45,754 nucleotides of DNA. It comes from a bacterium. Its GTDB lineage: Bacteria; Patescibacteriota; Minisyncoccia; Phycocordibacterales; Phycocordibacteraceae. The stretch covers positions 1 to 45,754 of the forward strand of contig JAJZPB010000005.1 in NCBI GenBank assembly GCA_021811365.1, written 5' to 3'. This document shows, piece after piece, positions 8,900-18,559 of this stretch (its first letter is position 1; every line of letters begins with the position of its first letter). A program made the translations under genes and the position numbers. The notes below the pieces were generated by a model, which worked only from the letters and a program-made list of their open reading frames with translations, ran no database searches and was not told the DNA's origin.

Positions 8900-9946
8900 A
8901 TGCCCGTAAAAAAGAAAGTCCAAAAACCGCCAAAAGAAATCGGCGAGGCCGCAACTGACCACGACGCGCGCCAAAAGTCGATTGAGCTTGCGCTCAAAGA
9001 AATCCGCACCAAGTTCGGCGACGAAGCGATTACCACCTTCGGTGCGGGTAAAACCGAAAAGATTCCCTCGATACCGACTGGCTCGATGGGTCTTGATGCC
9101 GCGCTCGGCGTCGGGGGCCTACCCCGCGGGCGCATCATCGAGATCTTCGGTCCGGAGTCGAGCGGCAAAACCACGCTCGCGCTCCACGTCATCGCACAAG
9201 CGCAAGCCAAGGGCGGCATCGCCGCATTCGTTGACGCCGAACACGCGCTCGACCCGGAGTACGCGCGGCGCATCGGCGTAAAACTCGCTGAGCTGCTCAT
9301 TTCGCAGCCGGACACCGGCGAACAGGCGCTCGACATCGTCGAGAGTCTCGTGCGGAGCGGCAACGTGGACGTGATTGTCATCGACTCGGTCGCCGCTCTT
9401 ACCCCGAAAGACGAAATCGAGGGTGAAATGGGCCAGCAGCATGTCGGGAAACAGGCACGGCTCATGAGCCAGGCGCTTCGTAAACTCACCGCCATTGCCG
9501 CGCGCAGCAAGACGATTGTTATTTTCATCAACCAGATTCGCATGCAGATTGGGGTGATGTTCGGCAATCCGGAGACCACACCCGGCGGGAAAGCGCTCAA
9601 GTTCTACACCTCGATTCGGCTCGACATTCGCCGCATCGCACAGATTAAAAAAGGCGAGGAAGTCGTCGGTGGCCGCGTGCGCGTCAAAGTAGTCAAGAAC
9701 AAAGTCGCTGCCCCGTTCAAGACCACCGAATTCGACCTTCTCTATAATGAAGGCATTAGCCATGAGGGCGAGCTCATCGCGCTCGGCGAGAAGTATGGAA
9801 TCGTGAACAAGAGCGGCGCAACCTACAAGCTCGGCGAAGAGAAGCTCGCCGTCGGCTACGATGCTACTCGGACCTTTCTGCGCGAACACAAGGATATCGC
9901 CAAGGCACTTAGCAAACAAGTGAGCGAAAAGCTCGCGGAAAGCTGA
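8900..9946 (+). CDS. recA: Recombinase RecA
   Basis: [90 protein letters not shown]. Confidence 0.98.
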   Translation: MPVKKKVQKPPKEIGEAATDHDARQKSIELALKEIRTKFGDEAITTFGAGKTEKIPSIPTGSMGLDAALGVGGLPRGRIIEIFGPESSGKTTLALHVIAQAQAKGGIAAFVDAEHALDPEYARRIGVKLAELLISQPDTGEQALDIVESLVRSGNVDVIVIDSVAALTPKDEIEGEMGQQHVGKQARLMSQALRKLTAIAARSKTIVIFINQIRMQIGVMFGNPETTPGGKALKFYTSIRLDIRRIAQIKKGEEVVGGRVRVKVVKNKVAAPFKTTEFDLLYNEGISHEGELIALGEKYGIVNKSGATYKLGEEKLAVGYDATRTFLREHKDIAKALSKQVSEKLAES

Positions 9947-10132
9947 CCCCGCGTGCGGAAGGCTAACCCGCGGCCTTTCTTTGTGTAACATTTCGACCTC
10001 CGTAGAAAAACATTTTGCTTCCCGCTTCCACGCGGCGCTAGGGCGGGATTCACCTTGGGCTCACGAGCCATTCGGCATCATAGTGCTGCACCGGCCGCAG
10101 TTGGTCGAGCGGCTTATGAAGTAATCGAAACA

Positions 10133-10303
10133 ATGCATATGTATGGAGACAGTGCAGAACTCGAACACAACCAACGAACGCTCAGTGGCCCGCGAGAGCC
10201 GACGCCGACCTACCGCATGATTGAGGAAGAGCTTGGGCTCTCTGAACCGATTCCGACACGCCAGGACGATGACCCAGACGTTCTCGAGCCAACTGAAGAG
10301 TGA
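10133..10303 (+). CDS. Small acidic protein of unknown function
   Basis: MHMYGDSAELEHNQRTLSGPREPTPTYRMIEEELGLSEPIPTRQDDDPDVLEPTEE followed directly by a strong terminator. Confidence 0.5.
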   Translation: MHMYGDSAELEHNQRTLSGPREPTPTYRMIEEELGLSEPIPTRQDDDPDVLEPTEE

Positions 10304-10305
10304 GA

Positions 10306-10355
10306 GCCCCAAACAGGCAAACCCGGCTGCATACCCGGGTTTGCCTGTTTGGGGC
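10306..10355. terminator. Hairpin terminator GCCCCAAACAGGCAAACCCGG/CCGGGTTTGCCTGTTTGGGGC
   Basis: 21-bp near-perfect stem, 8-nt loop. Confidence 0.85.
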
Positions 10356-10395
10356 GTTCTACTCGTAGCCCTTCGCCTTTTGTAGCCTTTGTTGC

Positions 10396-10725
10396 TTACG
10401 CCGCAAAGGTGCCACCGACTCCCACCGTGACTCCCCGGGCAACGAGGCGCGCCAAATAAAAGGCGGACGCCAACACAGTAAGCGTAAGGGCCTGCACGAC
10501 AATCCGCGTGTGCTCAAAGGCGTACGCGAGGTACTCCGTGTGCCCGACCAGTCCGCGCGGACCGTTTTCAAAAACGCGCGCGACCCACACCTCTCTGCTA
10601 ATTCCCCACAACGCTGCAAGGAGTAGCAGCGTGGCAAGCATCCCATTAGATACCGCCAATCGGAGCGCGCGAATAACTCGTATGCGCTGCATTACCGTAC
10701 GCTCAATATCGGATAATTCACTCAT
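10396..10725 (-). CDS. Two-TM membrane protein coupled to the sigma factor (possible anti-sigma partner)
   Basis: Hydrophobic segments; start overlaps the stop of the upstream sigma-factor gene. Confidence 0.55.
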   Translation of the reverse strand: MSELSDIERTVMQRIRVIRALRLAVSNGMLATLLLLAALWGISREVWVARVFENGPRGLVGHTEYLAYAFEHTRIVVQALTLTVLASAFYLARLVARGVTVGVGGTFAA

Positions 10726-11311
10726 GATGCTTGTCGTAGTTTTTTTTAAATAATTTTTTTGCGCGGTGGATTCGCGTCTTCACCGCTGACACCGAAAGGC
10801 CCTCGTTTGCGGCAATCTCTTCCTGGGTCTTGTCTTCGAGAAACTGCAGCCGCAGAATACGCGCGGCGGCTTCCGGCAGTTTGGCGAGCCCCCAGAGCAC
10901 CTCGTTGCGGACAGAAAGCTCCTCGAGAAAGTTCGCCTGCTCGTCCGGCAAGGACTCATAGTGCTCCGGCTCGAGCGGCGCCCGCAGCGCATTACGACGC
11001 CGCGCTGCTTGGTAGCGCGTGTATGCCACCCGGTTGAGTACCGTGTATGCCCACGCGGAAAACGAGGCTCCCTCTTGCGGTTCATACCGATCTGCGTAGA
11101 GGTAAAGCTTCGTGAATGCATCCTGCACCGCTTCCCTCGCCTCTTCGCCATCAAACAGAATGGTCCGCGCCCGGCGTAAGAAGGGCGCTTCGTACCGGCG
11201 GACCAGCACGGAAAACAGTTCCGGCTCCTTGTGGGAACGCGCCAAAACCTCGGCGTCCGAGAGAGCCGAGATGTCCTCGGTAGTTGAAAAAGCTGCCACG
11301 CCTTGTATCAT
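10718..11311 (-). CDS. ECF-type RNA polymerase sigma-70 factor
   Basis: Region 2 (FSVLVRRYEAPFLRRARTILFDGEEAREAVQDAFTKLYLYADRYEPQ) and region 4 (LPEAAARILRLQFLEDKTQEEIAANEGLSVSAVKTRIHRAKKLF). Confidence 0.85.
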   Translation of the reverse strand: MIQGVAAFSTTEDISALSDAEVLARSHKEPELFSVLVRRYEAPFLRRARTILFDGEEAREAVQDAFTKLYLYADRYEPQEGASFSAWAYTVLNRVAYTRYQAARRRNALRAPLEPEHYESLPDEQANFLEELSVRNEVLWGLAKLPEAAARILRLQFLEDKTQEEIAANEGLSVSAVKTRIHRAKKLFKKNYDKHHE

Positions 11312-11373
11312 ACGCTTATCCGCTCTGTGCGGCACTTTTTATAACTGCCTTCGGGCGCTTTTAGTTTCAACCC

Positions 11374-11952
11374 ATGGCCGTCCTCTCATACAACGAAATT
11401 CTCCCCAAAACCGTAATCGTCTACAACGGCGAGCCCTACGAAGTCCTCTCTTCCCACGTCTTCCGCATGCAGATGCGTAAGCCGGTAAACCAGACCAAGC
11501 TGCGCAACCTCATTTCGGGCAAAGTGACCGAGATTTCCTTCCACCAGAACGAAACCGTACAGGAAGCGGAGGTCGGCAAGATGAGCGCGAAGTACCTCTA
11601 CACGAGCCGCGGCGAAAGCTGGTTCTGCGATGAAAAAAACCCAAAAAATCGATTCGCCTTCCCCGAAGAGGCTGTGCGCGAACGCGTGCAGTGGCTTGCA
11701 CCAAACGCGACCACGGAAGTCGTCACTTTTGAAGACCGCCCGATTACCGTCACCATTCCAGTAAAAGTAGATCTGGAGGTCACGGAAGCGCCGCCCAACA
11801 TTAAGGGCGATAGCGCCACGGGCGGCAACAAGCCGGTGAAGGTGGCGACGGGCGCTATGGTGAACGTGCCTCTCTTTATCAACGCTGGCGATATCATCCG
11901 CATCAATACCGACACGGGCGTTTACGCTGAACGCATTGAAAAAGCAAAATAG
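11374..11952 (+). CDS. efp: Translation elongation factor P
   Basis: KOW/EF-P fold: YNGEPYEVLSSHVFRMQMRKPVNQTKLRNLISGKV...; C-terminal KGDSATGGNKPVKVATGAMVNVPLFINAGDIIRINTDTGVYAERI. Confidence 0.95.
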   Translation: MAVLSYNEILPKTVIVYNGEPYEVLSSHVFRMQMRKPVNQTKLRNLISGKVTEISFHQNETVQEAEVGKMSAKYLYTSRGESWFCDEKNPKNRFAFPEEAVRERVQWLAPNATTEVVTFEDRPITVTIPVKVDLEVTEAPPNIKGDSATGGNKPVKVATGAMVNVPLFINAGDIIRINTDTGVYAERIEKAK

Positions 11953-11966
11953 CAGCAGGAGTGCGA

Positions 11967-12006
11967 GAAAACAAAACCGGCCGCTATTGCGGCCGGTTTT
12001 GTTTTC
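11967..12006. terminator. Hairpin GAAAACAAAACCGGCCGC-TATT-GCGGCCGGTTTTGTTTTC
   Basis: 18-bp perfect stem between convergent efp and rpsR. Confidence 0.9.
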
Positions 12007-12018
12007 TTGCTTCTCGCG

Positions 12019-12225
12019 TTACGCTGCTATGTACGGCAAAAAGCCCATGTAGCGAGCGCGCTTAATGGCATTCGCAATCTCGCGCTGCTTGAGCGCAGGG
12101 ATGTTCGTGCGCTTCTTCGACATGATTTTCGCGTGCGGGTTTGTGAACTGCCGCAAGTACCCGACGTCCTTATAGTCGATGAATTTCTTGATTTCAATCT
12201 CCTCTCGCTCTGATTGGTGTGCCAT
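12019..12225 (-). CDS. rpsR: 30S ribosomal protein bS18
   Basis: FIDYKDVGYLRQFTNPHAKIMSKKRTNIPALKQREIANAIKRARYMGFLPY. Confidence 0.95.
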   Translation of the reverse strand: MAHQSEREEIEIKKFIDYKDVGYLRQFTNPHAKIMSKKRTNIPALKQREIANAIKRARYMGFLPYIAA

Positions 12226-12255
12226 GATGAAAAAATTAGTCTAGTACTGTCCTCC

Positions 12256-12708
12256 CTAGAACGGGATGTCCTCCGGATTGATTTCCTCGTCCGGATACTG
12301 AATATCTTGCGGATCCTGGGACGGTGCGCTTGCGGTCGGTGGCGCGCTCTCTCCCGCGCTACGACTGCCGCCGACTCCCCCACCATCGCCAAACTGGAAG
12401 TTCTCGACCACGATTTCCGTGCGGTAGTTTTTCTTGCCGGAGTCCTTATCGTCCCAGCTGCGCGTCTGAATGCGGCCCTCGATGTACATCGGGCGGCCCT
12501 TTTTCATGTACTGCGCAATGATCTCTGCCGGGCGGCCAAAAGCAACGACGTTGTGGAACTCCGTCGCCTCCTGCTTCTGGCCATTGCGATCTTTGTAGCT
12601 GCGATTGGTTGCTATGCCGAAGGACGCAACCTGCTGACCCGAAGGCAGGGCCCGCAGCTCGGGGTCGCGTGTGAGGTTACCGTACAGAAGTGCTTTGTTA
12701 AGGTACAT
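12256..12708 (-). CDS. ssb: Single-stranded DNA-binding protein
   Basis: MYLNKALLYGNLTRDPELRALPSGQQVASFGIATNR...; acidic tail ending DEEINPEDIPF. Confidence 0.97.
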   Translation of the reverse strand: MYLNKALLYGNLTRDPELRALPSGQQVASFGIATNRSYKDRNGQKQEATEFHNVVAFGRPAEIIAQYMKKGRPMYIEGRIQTRSWDDKDSGKKNYRTEIVVENFQFGDGGGVGGSRSAGESAPPTASAPSQDPQDIQYPDEEINPEDIPF

Positions 12709-12710
12709 GC

Positions 12711-13172
12711 TTATACTGTTTCGAGTACAACATCCTCTTCTTCCGCAGGACTTCCGGTCGTCGTCTTAAGCGCGATTTCGCGCATTTCAGCAGCATGGCG
12801 CGCGGCATCCTTGGTCGTGAGCACGTCAATGAAGCGGAAAATACGCTTGTCAGCGTTGGCGGCAGAAAGTATCTCGTCGTGGTCCCGCGCGGTCAACTCG
12901 TACGCAATCCAGGTGAAGTATGCGGCGCTAAAGTCGTGACGGCCGGTCGTCTCCTGACGCGAGACCGTGTAGGCCAGCTGAACCATAAACGGCTCCCCTT
13001 CGGCAACGATGCTGCCGCCCTTCTCGAGGATGGCGTCGCGGATGCTCTGGCAGGCCTTCTTCACCTCCTCCGCAGAGAGCTCTGGGTCGAGGTGGAAACC
13101 CAATTCGTATACGCGCGGCTCCCCCTGCTCGACCTCATCGTTTGCGTGCTTTTCTTCGACTTTTCTCGCCAT
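12711..13172 (-). CDS. rpsF: 30S ribosomal protein bS6 (divergent)
   Basis: VYELGFHLDPELSAEEVKKACQSIRDAILEKGGSIVAEGEPFMVQLAYTV...; order rpsF-ssb-rpsR. Confidence 0.85.
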   Translation of the reverse strand: MARKVEEKHANDEVEQGEPRVYELGFHLDPELSAEEVKKACQSIRDAILEKGGSIVAEGEPFMVQLAYTVSRQETTGRHDFSAAYFTWIAYELTARDHDEILSAANADKRIFRFIDVLTTKDAARHAAEMREIALKTTTGSPAEEEDVVLETV

Positions 13173-13224
13173 AATGGGCGCATCCTAGCACGCTTCGCAC
13201 GCCCTCGCAAGACGCGCGGAGGCT

Positions 13225-14028
13225 CTATTCCGGCAGCCTGAAGAGCCGCACAGTGTTTCCTAGGAGCGCCGCGCGAACCGTTTCTGGATCTTCTCCTCTC
13301 ACTTCGGCAATCTTTGCGACGACCTCTATGACGGCAAGCGGGTCATTGCGCTTGCCGCGGCGGCTCACGGGTGCCACATACGGCGCGTCGGTTTCAGCGA
13401 GTATGCTCGAGAGCGGCACCGCTCGCATGGCCGCGTCGTAGTCGCGCGCAAAGGTAACGACGGCGGTAAATGAGAGCGTGAATCCGAGCATAGCCAGTTC
13501 CCGCGCCTGCTCTACTGAGCCCACAAAAAAATGGATGTCGCCGCGCACGGATCTTCCCTGCGTGGCATTCGCCTCTTTCAGCTCTGCGATGAGGTCGTCG
13601 TATGCATCATACGTGCCTTTGCTCGGGCGCGCGTGAATGATGAGCGGCTTGTCCGCTTCGACTGAAAGCGCAATGTGCGCGCGCAGCAGCTGTTTCTGCG
13701 CCTCTTTTACTGAGTCGCTAAGCGTTTCCGGACGAAAATAATCGAGCCCGCATTCCCCTATCGCGACCACAGTGGCATCTGCAGCAAGCGCACGATACGC
13801 AGCCGTGTCGAAGACCTCACTTGTGTGATTAGGGTGCAACCCGACTGAGGCGTAGAGTCCCTCGTGCGTGCGTGCAAGCTCGATGGCCGCCACTGAAGTC
13901 GGATAGTCAACACCCACAACGATTGCTCCGACGCGCTGTCGGCGCATCTCGTCCAAAACTGCATCGCGGTCTGCTTCGTACGCGTCAAACTGCACATGGC
14001 AGTGCGCGTCTATGTACCGAAGATCCAT
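13225..14028 (-). CDS. tatD: TatD-family metal-dependent hydrolase/DNase
   Basis: YIDAHCHVQFDAYEADRD, AIGECGLDYFR, LPLIIHAR-like PLIIHARPS, ILAETDAPYVAP. Confidence 0.93.
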   Translation of the reverse strand: MDLRYIDAHCHVQFDAYEADRDAVLDEMRRQRVGAIVVGVDYPTSVAAIELARTHEGLYASVGLHPNHTSEVFDTAAYRALAADATVVAIGECGLDYFRPETLSDSVKEAQKQLLRAHIALSVEADKPLIIHARPSKGTYDAYDDLIAELKEANATQGRSVRGDIHFFVGSVEQARELAMLGFTLSFTAVVTFARDYDAAMRAVPLSSILAETDAPYVAPVSRRGKRNDPLAVIEVVAKIAEVRGEDPETVRAALLGNTVRLFRLPE

Positions 14029-14031
14029 GGC

Positions 14032-15480
14032 CTACAGCCGCGGGAAAAGGTTCTCCGGCTTCTGGTTCTTGCGCACTGCGGAGAGTATGGCCGCTGCACT
14101 CCGCGGCATGGCAGGCGTAAGGTGCGTCGCGATTGCTGCAAGCTCGTGCACCAGCGACTCGATCTCCGTGCGTGCATTCTCTCGCTCAACGGTGTCGCCG
14201 CTTTTAATGAATTTGTATGGTTTCTTTTCCGCCATGCGTGCGTCGGTGGCGGCAATTTTCTCAAACACGAAGTCAAGCGCCTCGTTGAAGCGAAACGCTT
14301 CAATTTTTTCCAAAAATACCGCCTCGAGCGTTTCATCTTTATCTGAAAGCTCAATCGGGTGCGGCAAGTGCTCCTCTGCAAGCTTCATAACGCGCGCGAC
14401 GAGGTTGCCGAGGCCGTTCGTGAGATGCGCGGTGTACCACTCGCGGCACTTTTCATCCGTAATATCGAAATCCTCAGTAGGGCTTCCGTGCCTTAGGAGC
14501 ATATAGCGCACCGCTTCGCTGCCGTAGCGCTCGACCAGCGTAGACGGGTCAATCACGTTGCCGAGCGTTTTGCTCATCTTTTTGCCACCAAAGGTTATGT
14601 ACCCGTGCACGAATACCTTCGAAGGAAGCGGTACGCCTGCTGAAAGCAGCATGGCCGGCCAGTACAGCGTATGGAAACGATTAATGCCCTTGCCAATCAG
14701 GTGAACCTTTATCGCGTCCGACGCGGCCCAGTACTTTTCATACCGCTCGCCATCCGTCGCGTAGTCGAGTGCGGTTATGTAGTTAGCCAGCGCATCGTAC
14801 CAGACATAGAGATACTGCTCCGGGTCGTTCGGCACCGGGATGCCCCACCCTTTCGCGCGCGCCGCCGAGCGCGACACGCTGAAGTCTTCGAGGCCGCCTT
14901 TGATAAACGCAAGCGTTTCATTTTTCCGGCTTTCTGGGATGACCTGTAGTTCGCCGCTCTCGATAAGCTTCTGCAGCTGAAGCTGGTAGGCGGAAAGGCG
15001 GAAAAAGTAGTTCTCTTCCTCGACCTCTTCGAGCGCCCGGCCCGGGTGCTCGGGGCACTCGCCGTTCACGAGGTCCTTTTCGGTCTTGAACTCTTCGCAG
15101 CCAACGCAGTAGTAGCCGTGATAATTTTTCTTGTAGAGGTCTTCCGGTTTGGTCGCCTTCCAGAGCTTCTCGACTCCCTCCCGGTGCCGCTGATCGGACG
15201 AGGTACGGATAAAATCATCATAGGCGACGTCGAGCGCGCGATCGAGGTCCACGAAGTGCTCGGCATTTTCTGCTACATACTCAACCACCGGTTTGCCTGC
15301 TTTCTCCGCCGCCAGAACATTCTTGAGCGCGTTGTCATCCGTTCCGGTAAGAAAATAGACGTCCTCACCCGCCTGGCGCAGCGCGCGCGCATATGCGTCG
15401 GCCTGCACGTACTCAAGCGCGTGGCCGATGTGCGGCTGCGCGTTTACATACGGAATAGCCGTAGAAATAAACCGGGGCAT
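14032..15480 (-). CDS. metG: Methionine--tRNA ligase
   Basis: STAIPYVNAQPHIGHALEYVQADAYAR, FLTGTDDN, GKGINRFHTLYWPAML, KKMSKTLGNVIDP. Confidence 0.97.
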   Translation of the reverse strand: MPRFISTAIPYVNAQPHIGHALEYVQADAYARALRQAGEDVYFLTGTDDNALKNVLAAEKAGKPVVEYVAENAEHFVDLDRALDVAYDDFIRTSSDQRHREGVEKLWKATKPEDLYKKNYHGYYCVGCEEFKTEKDLVNGECPEHPGRALEEVEEENYFFRLSAYQLQLQKLIESGELQVIPESRKNETLAFIKGGLEDFSVSRSAARAKGWGIPVPNDPEQYLYVWYDALANYITALDYATDGERYEKYWAASDAIKVHLIGKGINRFHTLYWPAMLLSAGVPLPSKVFVHGYITFGGKKMSKTLGNVIDPSTLVERYGSEAVRYMLLRHGSPTEDFDITDEKCREWYTAHLTNGLGNLVARVMKLAEEHLPHPIELSDKDETLEAVFLEKIEAFRFNEALDFVFEKIAATDARMAEKKPYKFIKSGDTVERENARTEIESLVHELAAIATHLTPAMPRSAAAILSAVRKNQKPENLFPRL

Positions 15481-15494
15481 ACGATATCACCAGT

Positions 15495-16568
15495 TTACGC
15501 TGCCGGCGCGTGATGCGCGGCACGACGGCGCTTATGTTTGTAATAATCGGAAAGAAACTCGAGCAGAATCGCGGCCATTGGTACCGAGAGCAGCACACCA
15601 AGGAAACCGGCAATCGTGTAGCCCGCAATGAGTGCAACGATGACGAGCAGGGGCGGAATGCCGACCACCTTCTTTACGATGAGCGGATAGATAAGGTTCG
15701 ACTCGAACTGATTCACTACGACGTAGAGACCGACCACAATCGCTGCAATCGCAATACCGCCCTGGCTGTACGCAACGACTGCGGCCGCGGCTCCGGAGAG
15801 GAGCGAACCGAAAATCGGAATAATTTCCGCAAGCGCTGTAAAGATGGCGAGTAGGAGTGCGTACGGGACCCCAATAATGAGCATGCCCAGGTACACGAGC
15901 ACACCCACGATAACGGACAGGAGAATCTGTCCTTGCATCCAAAGGCCGATTTTCTTTTGCGAGCGGCGCCACAAGTCGACGGCGTACTCTTCGTGCTCAG
16001 CAGGCATCACGAGACGCAAGAAATCGTCAACGCCCGTGTCCTGAAGCGCGAAATAGAACGAGAGCACGACGACCAGCATGAGCGAGAAGATGCCACCGAA
16101 AAAAGCGGCAACAAACTGCACGACTCCGCCCGTGGTCGCAGAAAAGGCAGACTGCAGCGCAAGCAATGTTTGAAAAAAGGTCTGGTGGTGCGTTCCGGAC
16201 GCGGCCCCCAGAGCCGGAAAATTCGTTAAACCGCTCACCGAGCTTGGAATATTGAGTGAACTGAGGTACTGCGGCAAGGTCGTAAGCGCGCCCACCATGT
16301 CAGCGATAATCGGCGGAAGGAAAAAATATACGAACAGGAATACCGAACCGAACATGAGCAGGTACATAAGGAGCGTCCCAAGAAAGCGCGGGATACCTCG
16401 GCGAATCAGAAAGGAGATGCCTGGTTCAATGGCTGAAGCGATGACGATTGCCGTGAGCACGAGAAGCGTGAGGTCGCGCAAAAGCCAGAGCACGTACGTC
16501 CCTGCTGCCACGAGCGCCACCATAAGTATGGTTCGCGAAGTGATTTGCACGCGAATATCTTTGTCCAT
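15495..16568 (-). CDS. AI-2E family transporter (PerM-like permease)
   Basis: Multi-TM; LLALFTALAEIIPIFGSLLSG, NQFESNLIYPLIVKKVVGIPPLLVIVALIAGYTIAGFLGVLLSVPMAAILLEF. Confidence 0.9.
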   Translation of the reverse strand: MDKDIRVQITSRTILMVALVAAGTYVLWLLRDLTLLVLTAIVIASAIEPGISFLIRRGIPRFLGTLLMYLLMFGSVFLFVYFFLPPIIADMVGALTTLPQYLSSLNIPSSVSGLTNFPALGAASGTHHQTFFQTLLALQSAFSATTGGVVQFVAAFFGGIFSLMLVVVLSFYFALQDTGVDDFLRLVMPAEHEEYAVDLWRRSQKKIGLWMQGQILLSVIVGVLVYLGMLIIGVPYALLLAIFTALAEIIPIFGSLLSGAAAAVVAYSQGGIAIAAIVVGLYVVVNQFESNLIYPLIVKKVVGIPPLLVIVALIAGYTIAGFLGVLLSVPMAAILLEFLSDYYKHKRRRAAHHAPAA

Positions 16569-16618
16569 AGCGGCATGGTAACACGCGCATGGCAAGACTA
16601 GAACTGTTCAAATGAGTC

Positions 16619-16652
16619 CCGGCCGCACGCCCTTGGTAGAGCGTGCGGCCGG
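16619..16652. terminator. Hairpin CCGGCCGCACGC.../...GCGTGCGGCCGG
   Basis: 12-bp perfect stem between genes. Confidence 0.6.
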
Positions 16653-16704
16653 AATACCGCATACACGCGAGCGCCGGTACCCATACGGGTACCGGCTTGG
16701 AAAG

Positions 16705-17091
16705 TCAGGCGGGGTCGCTTTCGAGGAAAATAGAGATCACGAGCGACGCGACTCCGACAACGAACGCTGCCGTCCCCAGAGCGGTGTGCCAGTGGATGGC
16801 TGCAGCGCACAAGTAGCAAGCAATGAGCGTGTTCCCGACCCCCACGAAAACCTGCTGGGTGTCGACGCTCCTGCGCGCCCACGCCGCGTAGAGAACCCCG
16901 CACAGCAGAGGAGCTACGACTGTCGCCAGCAGCGCATCCCGCTGTACGACTTCCGGTTGCAGCAGCATAACGCTGGGCAACACTTCGCTCAGTAGCAGAT
17001 ACGCCACCACCTGAGCGATGGTGATTGCCCCCGTGATAACGAACAGGTTTGCAAGACCTTTGCTTGCCGGTGTCGACGGTCCACAGGCCAT
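16705..17091 (-). CDS. Multi-TM membrane protein of unknown function
   Basis: Four hydrophobic segments; start ATG 17091 preceded by GGGAGGG. Confidence 0.6.
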   Translation of the reverse strand: MACGPSTPASKGLANLFVITGAITIAQVVAYLLLSEVLPSVMLLQPEVVQRDALLATVVAPLLCGVLYAAWARRSVDTQQVFVGVGNTLIACYLCAAAIHWHTALGTAAFVVGVASLVISIFLESDPA

Positions 17092-17153
17092 CAGTCCCTC
17101 CCTTTCTTTGTTACTCTCGCACAACTATGCCATGGGTTTCTCAAAAAAGCAAT

Positions 17154-18542
17154 CTACCCTGCTGCCTCTTTCACGCGGGCTATGGCCTCAGCTATGGAGA
17201 GACGTTCCTGATTGCCGCTGTCGCGGTCGCGCAGCGTAACGGTGTCTTTACGCTCCGGCTTCTCTCCGAGCGTGTCGAAGTCAATCGTAAGACAAAACGG
17301 CGTTCCGATCTCGTCCTGGCGGCGATACCGCTTGCCTATGTTGCCATTGTCGTCCCAGGCGATTTGCGGAACCTCCTTCTTGAGTGCGGCATACACCTCG
17401 CGTGCTTTAGCAACAAGCTCTGGTTTGTTCTTCAACAGGGGCGAGACCATTGCCTTGACCGGCGCGATACGTGGCGAGAGCGCAAGGTAGGTGCGCGTCT
17501 CTCCGCCGAGTTCGTCCTCGCGGTAGGCGCTCGCGAGCACCGCAAGCAGCGTGCGGTCAACACCAAGCGACGGTTCGATGACGTGCGGAATGAATTTCTG
17601 CTTTGTCTCCTCATCGAGGTACTCCAGCGAAACGCCAGAACCGTTTTGATGCGCGGACAGGTCGAAGTCAGTACGGTATGCAAGCCCCCAGAGCTCTTTG
17701 CGGCCAAACGGGTAATCGAATTCGAAGTCAACCGTGCGCATGCTGTAGTGTGCACGGTCTTCAGCGGGCACCTCAAGCTCGTGTACAGCATCTTTCGGCA
17801 AGCCGAGTGCATCTGCATAGGCGTGCATAGTAAGGCGCCATGCTTCAAAGGCCGTTTCCCATTCAGTAGGCTTCACGAAGTACTCCACCTCCATCTGCGT
17901 AAGTTCACGTAAGCGGAAAATAAACTCGCGCGGCGCAATCTCGTTTCGAAAGGCCTTCCCTATTTGCGCAATCCCGAACGGTAGCCTCGGGTGGAGCGAG
18001 TCCATTACGTTTTTGTAATTTACGAAAATACCACCTGCTGTTTCCGGGCGCAGGTATACTACCGCTGACTCGTCCTCCATCGCTCCTGCGTGCGTCTTGA
18101 ACATCATGTTGAACTGCCGCACCTTTGCGTGGACATTTTCCCAGCCGCAGTGCGGACACACCCATTTCACCTCCCCGTCGTCTGCTGCGATGAGCTCGAC
18201 GGTGCCGTCATCGGCTCTGAACCGTCTTTTGCATTTAGGATTCCCGCACTCAACAAGCGGGTCGGAAAAGCCAGCGATGTGGCCCGAAGACTCCCAGACT
18301 TTTGGATTCATGAGAATCGCCGCATCCACGCTGTACATGTCATCGCGCGTGTCACGAAACAGAGTCAGCCAGAGCCGCTGGATATTTTCTTTCAGTAAGA
18401 CTCCCATGGGACCATAGTCGAACGTGCCAGCGAGGCCGCCATAAATCTCCGAGCCCGGGAATATGAACCCGCGCCGCTTCGAGAGCGAAACAATCTTCTC
18501 CATCAGTCCTGGTTCAGCCATAGTGCTTCCACTGTGCGGCAC
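17154..18542 (-). CDS. glyQS: Glycine--tRNA ligase (dimeric class II type)
   Basis: KRRGFIFPGSEIYGGLAGTFDYGPMGVLLKENI, YLRPETAGGIFVNYKNV, RNEIAPREFIFRLRELTQMEVEYF, HVIEPSLGVDRTLLAVL. Confidence 0.97.
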   Translation of the reverse strand: MPHSGSTMAEPGLMEKIVSLSKRRGFIFPGSEIYGGLAGTFDYGPMGVLLKENIQRLWLTLFRDTRDDMYSVDAAILMNPKVWESSGHIAGFSDPLVECGNPKCKRRFRADDGTVELIAADDGEVKWVCPHCGWENVHAKVRQFNMMFKTHAGAMEDESAVVYLRPETAGGIFVNYKNVMDSLHPRLPFGIAQIGKAFRNEIAPREFIFRLRELTQMEVEYFVKPTEWETAFEAWRLTMHAYADALGLPKDAVHELEVPAEDRAHYSMRTVDFEFDYPFGRKELWGLAYRTDFDLSAHQNGSGVSLEYLDEETKQKFIPHVIEPSLGVDRTLLAVLASAYREDELGGETRTYLALSPRIAPVKAMVSPLLKNKPELVAKAREVYAALKKEVPQIAWDDNGNIGKRYRRQDEIGTPFCLTIDFDTLGEKPERKDTVTLRDRDSGNQERLSIAEAIARVKEAAG

Positions 18543-18559
18543 GCGCGCGCCGATTGCAA

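Noticed and set aside
9119-9991. 290-aa antisense ORF within recA
   Set aside because: Shadow ORF opposite an unambiguous RecA.
17049-17912. 287-aa + strand ORF antisense to glyQS
   Set aside because: Shadow ORF; glyQS motifs on the minus strand are decisive.
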